DNA of 64,000 nt from Apiotrichum sp. Y4204 (GCA_025531455.1 JAMYHL010000009.1:620001-684000), one strand, 5' to 3'. Shown: positions 21,101-31,511, counted from the stretch's first letter. The notes: generated from the sequence alone by a model not told the origin. Translations and numbers: made by a program.

Positions 21101-21411
21101 TCGTGCAGAGGGGAGTGTCGGAGGGTGGTCGGAGGGGTGTAGAAGGAGTCGTGCTCGCCATCAGTGGTGTTGAGGGAAGGGGTGTGGGAGAGGTGGTTGG
21201 TGCGGCGGGTGGGCATGGTGGAGGTGTTGGCAGGGAGAAGGGGTATGGGAAGGGGCCACCAGGGCACCTGGGCCCGGAGGGCTTGCCCAGGGGTGTCGCG
21301 GAGGGTGCTTGCTGTTGTCGGAGGTGTCGAGCTCGCTGTTGTTGATGGCGAAGGATTCGATTCTGACGTGCAAATCCGGGTGGTGACGAGACGCGTCACA
21401 CAACTCCACAT
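18133..21411 (-). CDS. LINE polyprotein: zinc fingers, reverse transcriptase, REL endonuclease
   Basis: Uninterrupted ORF of 1092 residues from the first ATG (21411); the frame stays open a little further upstream to about 21459. A Ser/Thr/Pro-rich start is followed by two zinc fingers: CPVCSRSYDNLRQHIRDAH (about 178-196) and CPTCHAPYK...SHVSSGRC (about 214-236). Reverse transcriptase motifs: RPIAVGEVIYQLLAK, ALDFSNAFNTLDR (motif A Asp near 549), SSQGVRQGCPLAPFLF (about 599-606) and AYLDDV (YLDD about 636-639). The C-terminus has CPRCGEVRNLSHDEVC (CX2CX7HX3C, about 905-920), then SRHEGIKYA and GLPNLVIDITCPS, matching the endonuclease catalytic region. There is no frameshift or stop, so it may be active. 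A different host bias is visible: fewer C/G third positions than nearby genes. Confidence 0.9.
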   Translation of the reverse strand: MWSCVTRLVTTRICTSESNPSPSTTASSTPPTTASTLRDTPGQALRAQVPWWPLPIPLLPANTSTMPTRRTNHLSHTPSLNTTDGEHDSFYTPPTTLRHSPLHEDLTISSPHQTPLSYSPSRPTHIPSPPPRPPSPLPRTGPQTRSASATQRNTPEVHTQQSTASTNATSSLYVRTFCPVCSRSYDNLRQHIRDAHPSVTFTNEDLQGTGLQACPTCHAPYKQGRGLTSHVSSGRCHSRPLIATTIPPIPTSGDRSINDTLSTLSTLPVTRKPLAASIARLFTSCASRAASAFLRDPSDQTLLVFMAIPKIALTAGLKHGPGYARRRLALFPNCDWSTAHQETNYSGNTQTAVQRLVQQGRLGAAARTLTGQSQVAKPTPPVIEALKALHPTGPEDPFGTSRRPQPFQSPLDDDIFTALKSMKTDTTPGVSGWTVALLRQASRAQPVRAMLSWLCTAMLNGTAPGQPLLCASRLTPLDKPDGGIRPIAVGEVIYQLLAKVLLRTGLQQDNRLAPFQFGVNTPGGVEPIVRALDLAVQGTIPTSYITALDFSNAFNTLDRRTIAQATRSHAIDFWRLAKWAYGDPSHLYLPDGSSISSSQGVRQGCPLAPFLFSVGVQSILEQLRTALGPDYSILAYLDDVYILGPEPAQQQVTHFLNSIQSPLKLNLRKTEAHSVDHIRRQGIKVLGTCIGPAEVRQDFLSDKISLLSNKLSQLRGLPSQHAFLLLKYSLQQELRHLQRSLDPTAILPLWGQADKLLWTTISKLARTDQDFLPADAVPIQLCSLPAKLGGLGIFSHEKITPLARLAANDNADRVLAPLFPMTRVIGPLNQLSTQNDLCAELWDDQLRNLLATITPAEQVLVTEASSPIARKWLSSIPYAYGTSFTDAEYATGLRYRLLLQPEGTCPRCGEVRNLSHDEVCIPPAMAGRWRVSRHEGIKYALADALRSLHDSVVETEPFLWHDTRRDDVKFTSTSASGLPNLVIDITCPSLASARARSLIDRPFQQDSEPNDQVFRLATEYLAARGNDKRSKHDQVDPGHTFQPFVISCGGLMDQDTAAFLRKLKTSLSDFAYTRMIDRMSAVLVASRDRTTR

Positions 21412-21459
21412 AGGTACACAACCAGAAGCGGGAGTAACATTCAAATAAATGCAATACAA
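18133..21459 (-). mobile_element. Non-LTR retrotransposon (LINE), CRE/R2-like with restriction-like endonuclease
   Basis: An apparently complete single-ORF LINE. The layout is N-terminal zinc fingers, central reverse transcriptase, then a C-terminal CCHC knuckle with a restriction-enzyme-like endonuclease. That order is the hallmark of early-branching elements (R2, CRE, NeSL; in fungi the Cnl1-type elements). Only the coding part is delimited. No poly(A) tail or clear target-site duplication was found by eye, so the true ends are unknown, probably within 17.93-18.13 kb and 21.41-21.6 kb. It lies between the PIG-X-type gene and FUN30, with its 3' end toward the former. Confidence 0.88.
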
Positions 21460-21872
21460 ATGGTGTCAAATGAGATTCACGTGCTCCTATTCAAACCCGC
21501 TTCACTGCTAATACAAGAGTGCTGATGCATTTATTTGCCACCGCACGCGGGCAGAGCTGCCTCGTCAAGTTGAGTGGACCTTTTTTCGACGGGTTGTGCT
21601 GCGGTGCACTCATTTACGGTCGACGCGTCGAGCCCGCGAGCCCCACGGAGCAGGGCAGACAGTTTTGTTGCTCGTAGAAATATTCGTCAACAACACCACC
21701 CACCCACACACACAGACGACAACCACCCTTTCCGCCTCTCATTCTCTCTTTTCCACACTCACATACTCTGTATAATCAATATCTCTATTCCACGCGTGTC
21801 CCTACCCCTGCTTAGGCCTGCTTCTACCCATAGCAACTCCATACTCCGCAGTCCACCCAACCCCACCCCGTA
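21460..21872. promoter_or_regulatory. Interval between LINE 5' edge and FUN30
   Basis: No gene. Near the LINE edge are two inverted pairs in interleaved order: GAAGCGGG (21425-21432) with CCCGCTTC (21497-21504), and CAAATAAATGCA (21442-21453) with TGCATTTATTTG (21526-21537). The rest is the FUN30 leader, pyrimidine-rich with CA/CCA repeats about 21690-21760. Confidence 0.45.
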
Positions 21873-24800
21873 ATGCCAGCCGACGAGAACCGGCGTCGCG
21901 TGAGTCCTCTAAACTCCCACCCAAGCAACGCTCCCCACTCACACCAGATGCTCGACGACCTGCGCGCAGCGCGCCGCGCCAAACCGGAGCGCGAGCCGAT
22001 AGTGGTCGACACGCCCTCGCCCGACGCTCGCGTGCTCGTCCCCTCGTCTTCGCCCATGGGCGGCCGGGGCGTCATCCCTTCGTCAAACCTCTCGCGCCCC
22101 GCACGTCCCGCTGGCTACACCAACGGCAGCGCCGCCAACGGGACCAGCCACAACCTCAAGGACAACACCAACGGGCACAGTAATGGCTCGGCACGCGATC
22201 CCATTGTTATCGATTCGCCGAGCTCGCCGCAGCTCACGCGCCTCAAGAAGCGCTACGAGGACCCTGACTCGCCCAGCTCGCACTCTCCAACCAAGCCGAC
22301 CGCCGGGCCGAGCCGCCGCACGAACGGACCGAGCCTTATCGCCATGGCGAAGGCGACGCACAGCGACGCGGTGGAGCGCCGCGTACAGCGCCTGCGCGCA
22401 CAGTTCCCCAAACTCGCTCGGCACATCATCACCGCCGCCCTCGATCGCCATGGCGAAGACACAAATGCTTTGCTCAACGAGCTCTCCCGCGCGGCGCGCC
22501 ACGCCGCCGCTGCAGAATCGTCGCGCCCCGACCTCAGCCGCTATGCCTTTTCTCCCTCCGTTCCCTCCGTGCCTAGCTCGTCCCTGTCGTCGCTTCCCAA
22601 GTCTGCCTCGGCGTCGCTCGAATCAGCTCCGGTTGTCCCTGCAAAGAAGCGGCGAAACGAGAAGTCGACCATCTACCGCAACCGCAACAAAGCGCGGAAA
22701 CGTGACCCGGACGAGGCGAGCGCCACGGAGAGTGGCTCGGAGAACGAATCGGAGGGATGGTCCAGCGATGATGGACACAAGCGCAAGCGCCGGAAGGGGT
22801 CAGACGAAGAGGACGAGATCGACGCGACCGGCTCTGCGTTCCGCGCGTTCAACGAGGACGACTTGGACAAGCTTCTCGGGACAATCGCCTGCAGCGAGGA
22901 GCAGGCTCAGAAGATTATCTCTCTGCGGCCGTATTCCTCGGTAGAAGAAATCCGCACCAAGCTGGGCAAGACGCGTGGCGTGTCGTACAAGCTGTTTGAG
23001 CAGTACGAGGAGATCATGGAGGGATACGTTCAGATCGACGCGTGTCTCAACCGCTGTGAGGGAATTGCGCAGGATATCGCCAACACGCTCGCGGTGTGGA
23101 AGGGCGCCGCGACTATGAGCACCAGTATAACCGGTACCCCGCGGTCGGATGGCCTGAACGACGTCAAGGTCGATGTCGACAAGGTCTCGGAGCTTCTCCG
23201 CAACGAGACAGACATGCGCAAGCGCAAGATCCTCAGCTCGTATATCCGCACCCAGCCGTCACTTCTCTCCGACGGCACCGTTCTCAAGGACTACCAGCTG
23301 CTCGGCGTCAACTGGCTGAACTTGCTGTATTCCCGTAAAATTGGCTGCATCCTTGCCGACGAAATGGGTGAGTTACTGACCGCATGATAGGTACTAACTG
23401 TCAGGCCTTGGCAAAACCATTCAAGTTATCGCGTTTATCGCCCACCTCAAGGAGCGCGGCATCCACGGCCCGCATCTTATCTTTGTTCCCGCCTCGACGC
23501 TCGAGAACTGGACGCGCGAGTTTGAGCGCTTCGCGCCGTCAATCGATGTACAGACATATTATGGCTCGCAGGCCGAGCGCAGGGAGCTGCGCCACGAGCT
23601 CAAGCGCATGGCCCGCGCGAACGAGCTCGAGGTGATACTCGCGTCGTACACGCAGGTCGGAAGCGCAGACGATCTCACGTTCTTCCGGAAAAAGATGGGA
23701 TTCGAGACATGCGTCTACGATGAGGCCCACGCGCTCAAGAACTTCCAGACGAAGCGATACCAGGATTTGCTGTCGATCAAGCCGCGCTGGCGCCTCCTGC
23801 TCACCGGCACGCCACTGCAGAACAACCTCCAGGAGCTTGTGTCGCTGCTCATGTTTATCCACAAGGACATTTTCAGCGAGGCCGAGCAGTATCTGCGCGC
23901 CATCTTCAAGGTGCAGAGCCAGGGACACCAGAACTTGCTTGCGGCTGAGCGCGTTTCGCGTGCGCGCACGATGTTAACCCCGTTCGTCCTACGTCGTCGT
24001 AAGGCAAATGTGAGTACTGATCAGGAAGCACACACTGACTCCAGGTTCTTGCGCTTCCGCCAAAGATCGAGTCGGTCGAGCACTGCGCTATGACACCAAC
24101 GCAGGCGCGCCTCTACCGCGAAACTCTGCGGATGTCCCGCAAGGTGATGGCGGAGATGGACGAGGACGCACTTGAGGCTGCTGCCGGCGACGGTGACGAG
24201 GACGATGGTGGGAAGAAGCCGGCCAAGGGCAAGGCCGCCGCCAAGTCGCAAAACTCGTCGGCCAACATTATCATGGACCTCCGAAAGGCTGCTTCGCATC
24301 CTCTCCTCTTCCGGCGCTTGTACAACAAGACCAAGGTGAACACCATCGCCAAGGCGTGTCTGAACACGGAGAAGTGGTGCGACTCGCGTCTCGATTATGT
24401 GATTGAAGATCTTGAGGTGAGCTGTCACTGGGCGTGCTCTTAGCTGACAGCAGGTCATGAGTGACGCCGAGATACACGCGTTCGTGAGCGAGCACGAGGA
24501 GCTCGAGCATTTTGCCCTCGAGGCTGAGGCATTCCTCGAAGGCGGCAAGATGCGGGCCCTAAAAGAGCACGTCGAGCGTTGCCGAAAGGAGGGCAAGCGC
24601 ATGCTGCTCTTTTCGCAGTTTACGATGATTCTCAACATTCTTGAGGTGGCACTCGAACATCTCAAGGTGCGCTACGTGCGTCTCGACGGTCAAACGCGCA
24701 CAGACGAGCGCCAGGGGCTTGTCGACGAGTTCAACGAGGACCCAGAGATCACGGTCTTCCTTCTCTCGACCAAGGCCGGCGGTGTGGGCATTAACCTTAC

Positions 24801-25221
24801 TGCTGCCTCGGTGGTCATCATCTTCGACCAGGACTTTAACCCTCACAACGACCGGCAGGCCGCGGACCGCGCGTACCGTATTGGCCAGGAGCGCAGCGTT
24901 GAGGTCATCAAGCTGATCAGCACGGACTCTATCGACGAAGACATCCTCGCGATAGGAGAGACGAAGCTGCAGCTCGACGACATGGTCGGCGGTGACGGCC
25001 AGTCGTCGGATCCCGAAGCGGCGGTGGAGGAGGCCGGTGTGGCGGGCGACGAGAAGGTCTCGAAGGATATGCGCAAGAGTCTGCTCAAGACGCTTCGCAA
25101 GAAGTTTGAAGACGAGGGCGACTCGAAAGCGTCCGACGACCTCGCCGCCAAGGCCGAGGACGAGGAGGAGGCCCCGTCGGCCAGCCAGGGCATGCGCCGC
25201 GCCCAGGGCCGTAAGCGGTGA
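21873..25221 (+). CDS. FUN30: Fun30/SMARCAD1-type SNF2 chromatin remodelling ATPase
   Basis: SNF2 ATPase that slides nucleosomes and promotes DNA-end resection and heterochromatin maintenance; nuclear. Five exons: 21873-21899, 21948-23367, 23405-24009, 24045-24416 and 24454-25221, giving 1063 residues. The disordered N-terminus holds a CUE-like ubiquitin-binding segment (VERRVQRLRAQFPKLARHII, then ALDRHGEDTNALLNEL). A helical region (SLRPYSSVEEIRTKLGK) precedes the ATPase: Walker A DEMGLGKT, split by a 37-nt intron, then YDEAHALKN (DEAH box), LTGTPLQNN, MLTPFVLRRRK, LFSQFTMILNILE, LSTKAGGVGINLT and QAADRAYRIGQ. The tail is acidic and basic. The first intron (48 nt) keeps the frame if retained. 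Confidence 0.92.
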
Positions 25222-25529
25222 GCCTGGAAAGAGTCTTTCTTGCTATGCGTTTGTTAGTCTAGCGGTTCCACCATTGACCGTTGTTCATTGCTTCACACTC
25301 CCCCTTTCCCCCTTCCACTCTGATGTCGCCGTGCCCATTGCCGCGTCATACAGTATTACATGTCTGCATTACCACTACCCATCATGCATGCCTCATGGCC
25401 CAAACATTGTGAGCGAGCGGATGTGGCGGTCCACCGCGGCGCGGAACTGTGGTTAGCAAATACAGCAAATGTGATAGTTGAAGAGTTGAAGGGATGGATG
25501 TTTTGGTTACTGGAGCCAACCCTCGCCTC
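25222..25529. other. Convergent 3' interval between FUN30 and TRAPPC1
   Basis: Converging 3' ends with about 308 bases between stop codons. No gene is seen. Short open frames on the plus strand run over the end of TRAPPC1 and are shadows. Confidence 0.45.
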
Positions 25530-26155
25530 TCATTCCCTCACCTGGTCGTTATCCACGCCCCGCGTGCGACAGTCCATCTCGATGAGCGGATTGCGCACGA
25601 CGAAATCCACAAACGGGCCCGTGTGCAGCTGGCGGAGCACGAAGCGCAGGCTGTCGCTCGACGGGTCGGAGAGCAGCACAAACTTGTACCCCGTGAGGGT
25701 CTCGTACAGGTGCAGCTTGTACTGCGCAGTGGTATATGATGTAAACTGCTCATTTTCGCTGTGCGTTAGTGAAGAGCCGCGAGATATGGAATGATTCAGT
25801 CTCTCCACAGCCGTACTCACTTCCCACTAAGCTTCTTGACCATGTTGCGCAAGCTGAGCACGACGCCGTAGACAAGCTTGGCCTCCTCGTCGAACGGCAG
25901 CCCGGGACGTTTCGCAGGGACAGGCGGCTGCTGGAGAGATTGCGGCCGGGACTGGCTCTGGCTCTGGTGTTGGCTCGCATTCTGGCTCTGGGCCGCGCTC
26001 CCATTACTGAAGATGGACTCGCGCACGCCGCCGCCGCCCGCCGCTGCCGGGATGCGGTGCACGCCTGGCCGGTCGCCCCCCGCGCGCACGCCCGACGTCC
26101 GGTGCCAGTCCTGGTAGTATACGCAGTCGCAGTGTCTGGCGTTAGGAGAGTTCAT
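25530..26155 (-). CDS. BET5: TRAPP complex subunit Bet5/TRAPPC1
   Basis: Longin-fold core subunit of the TRAPP tethering complex, which activates Ypt1/Rab1 in ER-to-Golgi traffic. Two exons (26155-25821 and 25758-25530) give 187 residues. The N-terminal strand is recognisable as HCDCVYYQDWHR, the core as LPFDEEAKLVYGVVLSLRNMVKKLSG, and the second half as SYTTAQYKLHLYETLTGYKFVLLSDP and LRFVLRQLHTGPFVDFVVRNPL. A Gln/Ser/Gly-rich insert of about 65 residues separates the first strand from the core; fungal Bet5 proteins often carry an insert here. It is divergent from LIG1, with 350 bases between the start codons. Confidence 0.93.
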
Positions 26156-26505
26156 GGTGGGTAGCGTACCGGTCGAAAATGTATAGTGAGTAGATTGTCA
26201 TCCTGCCGACGGTTTGAGGTGGTGGTGTTGACGCGTCGAGCTCGATGTTATCGTTTATCGACGATACGAACTTGGATCTGAACGCATCGCGCCCCGCGCA
26301 CAGAGCATGACACGGCGAGGGGTGGACATGATCGACAGAGATACGCGTGGTACGGAGATACGCCACTGTCCGTGTATGACGTCGAGGCGAGTTGACTGGA
26401 CTTGATGGTGGTGAGATTGTTGTGGGGTTGACTTTGGTTGTCCTCATCTCGTGCATCTCGACTCCTGTACACATTCTTCTTCTCGCCATCTCGATCCTAC
26501 TGAAG
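26156..26505. promoter_or_regulatory. Divergent TRAPPC1/LIG1 promoter interval
   Basis: About 350 bases between two divergent start codons, with no gene inside. It presumably contains both core promoters. No clear TATA motif was recognised. Confidence 0.45.
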
Positions 26506-29500
26506 ATGGCCCCAAAACCAAAGCCGACCCCGAGCCCAAACGCGAAATCAAAAGGGAAACGCCCCGCCCCAGCTCTGACCTCCCCGCGCGCGGCGAAACA
26601 GCGCACGCTTGCGAGTTTCTTCTCCCCGACCAAGGCTGGGGCTGAGGTCATCTCGCTCGTGGACTCGGACGACGAGGAATCCGTTACTGAGGTGACGGAA
26701 GTGGTTTCCGAGAGCGATGAGGCGCTGGCAAGAAGACTGGAAGCGGAGTGGAACGGGGAGAACGATGGGGGAAAGGTCGGGGATGAGGTCATCGTAGTGG
26801 CTGACGGGACTGTCGAGTCGAAGGTTACGACCCAAGAGAGCAAGGCAATACATCCCATGTTTCTCAAGTCTGCACAACCTATCGAGACGGATGCGAAAGA
26901 TGCCAAGCCGCAGCCAGAAGCTGGTCCGTCACGACCCCGGATATTTGGCCAGGTATCGAAGGAGTCCGCACCCGCCATCGACTTTGACACCGACTCGTTT
27001 CTCTTCCGCCCGTCATCTGTCGATACCTCCCTCTGGCCTGCGGGGCGGCTCCCATACTCTGTCCTTGTGGGGGTGTATGTCCAGGTCGCAGCAACGCGAT
27101 CACGCTTGACGATCGTGCGCGTGCTTACCAAGTGGGTTCGTTGCTCAGTCATGGCTAACCCACCAGCTTCCTCCACCTTCTCCTCACCGTGTCCCCCGCA
27201 GATGTCACACCTTCCCTTTATCTTCTTTCAAACCACCTCCGTCCAGCCTATCTCCCATGCGAGCTCGGTGTTGGCTCCATGATCCTCTCCAAGGCCATCA
27301 AGGAGGTGTCCGGTCTGCAGGCGCGCGACCTCAAGCTCTTGTGGGCGAGATACGGCGACCCGGGCGACGTAGCGTACGAGGCCAAGTCGAATCTGCGAAC
27401 GATTGTCCCGCCCGCTCCGCTCATTGCGCACGATGTTTATGCCCGCCTTCTTTCACTCGCTACCATTTCTGGACCCCAGAGTGGACGCATCAAGGGCGAT
27501 GTCGTCAGAAAGCTTATGGTTCAGGCTAAGGGGGACGAAGTGCGGTATCTCGTCCGGTCGCTCATCGGGAACTTGAGGGTGAGATACGCAAATGGGAAAA
27601 ATCTCACAGTGTTACTAAATCTGCAGATTGGCGCTGTTCGCCTCACGCTTCTCACGGCGCTCGCTCGCGCAGTCGCTTTGAAAGAGTACCCTGTCGACAA
27701 GCTTGATGCTGTTCTTCCTCTTCCAGCAAAGGGGAAGAAAGTGGTGGATCCTGCACGAGACGCCGCCGAGGCTGCATGTGCCGAAGCCGTACGCCTCGTT
27801 AGAAGAGTATACGTCCGCCACCCAAACTACGGAGACCTTGTACGCGGACTCCAATCTGGCCTCGAGGGGGTTGAGGCCCGTGTTCCGCTGAGTGTCGGCA
27901 TTCCGATCTCACCGATGCTGGGGTCGATCACCCGCAGCTTTGACGAAGTCTACTCCCGCCTTGGAACTCTGCCATTTACAGCGGAGGAGAAGCTCGACGG
28001 CCAGCGGCTGCAAATGCACGTCCGCGTCGGCGGGCCGCAGGGCGAGGCCGACGGCGGTGGAAGATGGGTGCAGAGCTCACAGGGACGCGTCTGGGTGCGC
28101 TTGTTTAGCCGCCACCTAGAGGATATGACAGAAAAGGTGTGTGAGGTGGCTAACAAGGCTGACCACAGTATCCTGATGTTTGTTCCATGGCACTGGAGCT
28201 CGTCACCCGCGCCATGCCGGACAAACGTGCTGCCTTCCCTATAGGATCAGCATCACCGTCTGCCTCAGTGGCTGACCTTTTGAATGCTGACAGCATCACA
28301 TCGCTGGTCATCGACGCCGAAATCGTGGCGATTGACAAGAACACAGGCGCAAAGCGCACTTTCCAGGAACTGACCAACCGCGCGAAGAAAGACGTGAAGG
28401 CCGAGGACGTCACCGTCGTCGTCGAGGTGTGCGCCTTTGACCTGATGCTGCTCAACGATGTTGTAGGTAATGAAACAGTCGCTGCCTGCTGATAATCAGT
28501 CCCTCTTGTCCTCCTCATTTGCTCAGCGCCGCCATATCCTGCGCACCCTCCTTCCCCCACTGAGCAGCGCGGACCCGCTACATGCGCGTTTCGCGCACGT
28601 GGACTGCATAGATTCCGCCGACATCAAGAGCCCGGCTGACCTCAAGGCATTCTTTGACAAGGTTGTGGAGCGGAAGGCGGAGGGCCTGATGGTTAAACTG
28701 CTTGAGGGCGAGGCAGGCGCGGAGATTCTCGATGACGAGGAGGAAGAAGACGAGCAACCGGAATCAAATGGCAAAGACGACACATCTCGCCGTAAACCCC
28801 TACCAGCAACATACGAGCCTGACCAGCGCAGCATGGGCTGGCTGAAGGTTAAGAAGGGTGAGCTGCGCGACGAAGGCCTAAAGCTGACAGCAGACTACCT
28901 TGAGGGCATGGGCGACTCACTTGACCTTGTGCCAATCGGTTAGTTGTCCCAACGTGTGCAATTTAACTGACTTCAGGCGCATGGTGGGGCATGGGTCGCA
29001 AGGCCGGGTGGTGGTCCCCCATCCTCCTCGCCGCGCGCAATCCCGATTCTGGCGCACTCGAGGCCGTCTGCAAGTGTATGACAACTACTCCTGACCCAGC
29101 AGCTGATGACAGGTATTTCGGGATTCACAGACGCGTTTTACAAGGATCTTCTGGTACGATACCCACCAGAAGGACAGCCGGAGATATGCCATCCCTCCGC
29201 GCCGCTGGGATACGTCGAGACGGGTGGTCTCGTGCCGGACTTCTGGTTCCTCCCCAGCGAAGTGTGGGAGATCCGCGGCGCCGAGTGAGTGGATGGTTAT
29301 TGAGTGACATGTTCCTCACCCAGAACTTTTATGATAATGATGCTGACTAGCAGCATTACCCTTTCCCCGGTCTATCCTGCAGGCGCGACGTATATTGGTG
29401 GTGAGCGTGGCCTGAGCCTCCGATTTCCAAGGTTCATCCGCCGCCGAGAAGATAAGACGATTGACGAGGCGACGACGAGCGAGGAGTTCGCGGACATGTT

Positions 29501-29705
29501 CCGCAGGCAGATGGCGCCGGCGGCGGAGAAGCGCGTGAAACGGGAAGGGTCCGGGGAGGCTGAGGGAGGAGAGCTTGGGGTGGCTTTGTGTGTTGAGGGG
29601 GAAGCTGAGATGGGAGACGACGGTGTTGAAGCCGGTGCTCAGGCAGGTCTCTTACCCGATGAGGCTCTGGAATCTGAGGTGGTGGTGGAGGTCAAGGCGG
29701 AGTGA
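26506..29705 (+). CDS. CDC9: ATP-dependent DNA ligase I (Cdc9 type)
   Basis: Joins Okazaki fragments and repair nicks. Eight exons (26506-27131, 27167-27578, 27627-28136, 28169-28462, 28500-28938, 28977-29075, 29113-29284, 29351-29705) give 968 residues. The N-terminus carries a PCNA-binding PIP box, QRTLASFF, which favours ligase I. An alpha-helical DNA-binding domain follows, then the adenylation motif EEKLDGQR with nucleophile Lys near residue 468, motifs EGLMVKLLEG and WLKVKK, DSLDLVPIGAWWGMGRKAG and SLRFPRFIRRREDK. There is no BRCT domain, arguing against ligase IV. Unusual: Leu instead of Tyr after the active Lys, and an acidic insert (DDEEEEDEQPESNGKDD) after the EGLMVK motif. Introns are very short (32-66 nt). 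Confidence 0.9.
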
Positions 29706-30334
29706 TTTACTCATATTATCTGTGCTTCGATTGTACGGACCATAGCCTCGCATGTTGTATGAAGGATATGTCACTGAACCTCGCAGTCAACACTGTGCGT
29801 TCCGAAGATCGCATCCACAAGGTGCTGATGGCTAAACACCTCCTTACTCTCGATTTAGTCGGCCAGCCCATAGTTGGAACAGGTTGTGAGGCGTCTTTTG
29901 CCTTTTTTTCACAGCAGCTTTCGCTTACTGAATGGGTCAAAGCCGTTGATAGAAAGTGACAGCAATGTTTATTGTACTGCAGGTTCGGAAATTCGTGAAA
30001 CCTCATCCTCATTGAGCTCCAACCCCTTGGGAGTACCGATTGTGGCCTTTGTGTTCAAAAGTGAGTTCTGCAAATCCTTGAAGGCCTTTCCCCTCTGGAC
30101 TTCATACAACTGGTTCTTTTGAGGTTGAATCTGGAAGTCGCTCTATGAAAAGCTGAGATGAGGAATATTGAGGTTTGCCGTGGTGTGAGGCAGTATTCCA
30201 TGGTCGTGACCATGAGATAATAAAAATCAACAGTCAGTGGCCATGTTGAACTTCCGGATTTCTGCGAGAAGGTCGAGGTCTTTGGCAACACGACCTTCCG
30301 GATTCTTGATCACTGTTCATCATCTATGTATACA
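29706..30334. other. Unassigned interval with coding-like minus-strand tracts
   Basis: No complete gene. On the minus strand two tracts look like exons: 30142-29969 (57 codons ending LNEDEVSRISEPAVQ-stop, preceded by a TTCATAG acceptor-like site) and about 30315-30235 (NPEGRVAKDLDLLAEIRKFN, preceded by GAACAG). No good donor joins them, and nothing upstream is available because DPH7 starts its 3' end at 30335. They may be a truncated or degraded gene. A plus-strand ORF (29702-29959) has no family features. Confidence 0.35.
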
Positions 30335-31511
30335 CTAAGCTCTCCAAACATGCATGACATGGTCGTAAAACGAGCACGTTGCAACTAGATCCCCGGTCCG
30401 GCACCAGTCTGCGCCGTACCCCAGCGTGCCGGGGAAGGTGGTCACCACCTCCCCCCCACTTCCACCTTCTTCAACGCGGACCACCGCAAACCCGCCGTGC
30501 ATGCACGCATTGAGGATATCGTTTTTCCTTTCTTGGTTCGGGTTCCACCTCGTACGCCATATCCCGCCGGGACACTCAATCTCACCCAGTGGAGAGCGGA
30601 TGTTACGCACATCAAAGAGCCTCAGGCGCGCATCGTAGCTTCCCACCGCGAGGAGGTGCTCGTCGTGCGGACTCGGCGCAATGGTAGTTACGCCTCCCTC
30701 GAAGCACCGTACCACCGCGGTAGGCATGCCCGTCATCCGCAAATCCCACCGCTTGAGGCGCAGGTCGTCCCCGCCCGACCAAACTGTGTGTTCCTCCCTA
30801 GCCCATGCTGTAATCCACGGCTCGAAGTCGTGTGCCGCCCACGACGAGGAGACCTCCATTACGCCCGTCGTGTCCCGCACAATGTGGGCGAGCTCGCCTG
30901 AGGAGAGCGAGGTGATGACCTCGCCGTCGCCTCGCGCCGAGGGGTCCAGGGAGAGCACGAGCGTCGATTCGTCCGCGACTTCCAGACGCTGCACCTCGCT
31001 CAGGGAGCCAGAGGAATACGTGTACTCTGTCAGACCGCCCTTTGCGTCCGCGACCAGCAGCTCCGGTGTGGTAGCTGTCGGCGACCTGGGGTTAGAATTG
31101 TTCTGCAAGCTGGCCGGAGCACCCACCATTTAGCATCGAGGATCGCGGCCGTCTCCATACGCTGCTTCTCGACTGGCGCCGTGCCGTCCAGCTCAAAGAG
31201 GTACAGCCGCCCGACGCGGGGTGCCGGAGGTGTGTGTTCTTCCGCAAGCGAGTCCGAGTCCGAGTCAGAGTCTGAATCCGAATTGGCTTCCTTCTTCTTC
31301 TCCAGGTCGTTTTCCTTCTCCGCCTTCCCGTCTCCCTCCGCCTTACGCTCGGCTTCCGGGGCCAGCAGTTGGTAAGTCCCGCACGTGAAGAGGTGCTCGT
31401 ATCCCGCCGTCGGGCAGAACTCGATCGAGTCGGCAGAGTACTCTGTGTCAAATTGCGCGAGTGAGGTGGCTGCTGTTAGTTGGAGCACGATGAGGGCGAC
31501 GTACCCTCCAT
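30335..31511 (-). CDS. DPH7: Diphthine methylesterase-type WD40 protein (Dph7/WDR85)
   Basis: WD40 propeller protein of diphthamide synthesis on elongation factor 2; the family removes a methyl group from methylated diphthine before amidation. Three exons (31511-31505, 31472-31127, 31085-30335) give 367 residues. The first coding exon holds only seven nucleotides. Features: FDTEYSADSIEFCP at the start, the repeat core HDFEPWITAWAREEHTVWSGGDDLRLKRWD, YDARLRLFDVR, GGIWRTRWNP, and the closing ATCSFYDHVMHVW. An acidic Ser/Asp repeat (SDSDSDSDSDS, about residues 70-85) lies in a loop between blades, probably disordered. Family identity rests on the whole pattern, particularly GGIWRxRWNP and ATCSFYDxxxxxW. 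Confidence 0.87.

Noticed and set aside
18047..21432. GAAGCGG near both sides of the LINE (18046-18052 and 21425-21431) as a target-site duplication
   Set aside because: Only seven bases, and the second copy falls inside or at the edge of the open frame; too weak to delimit the element.
26142..27176. 344-codon minus-strand ORF opposite the LIG1 start
   Set aside because: Reverse complement of LIG1 N-terminal coding sequence and the promoter; Ser/Thr-rich with no family match.
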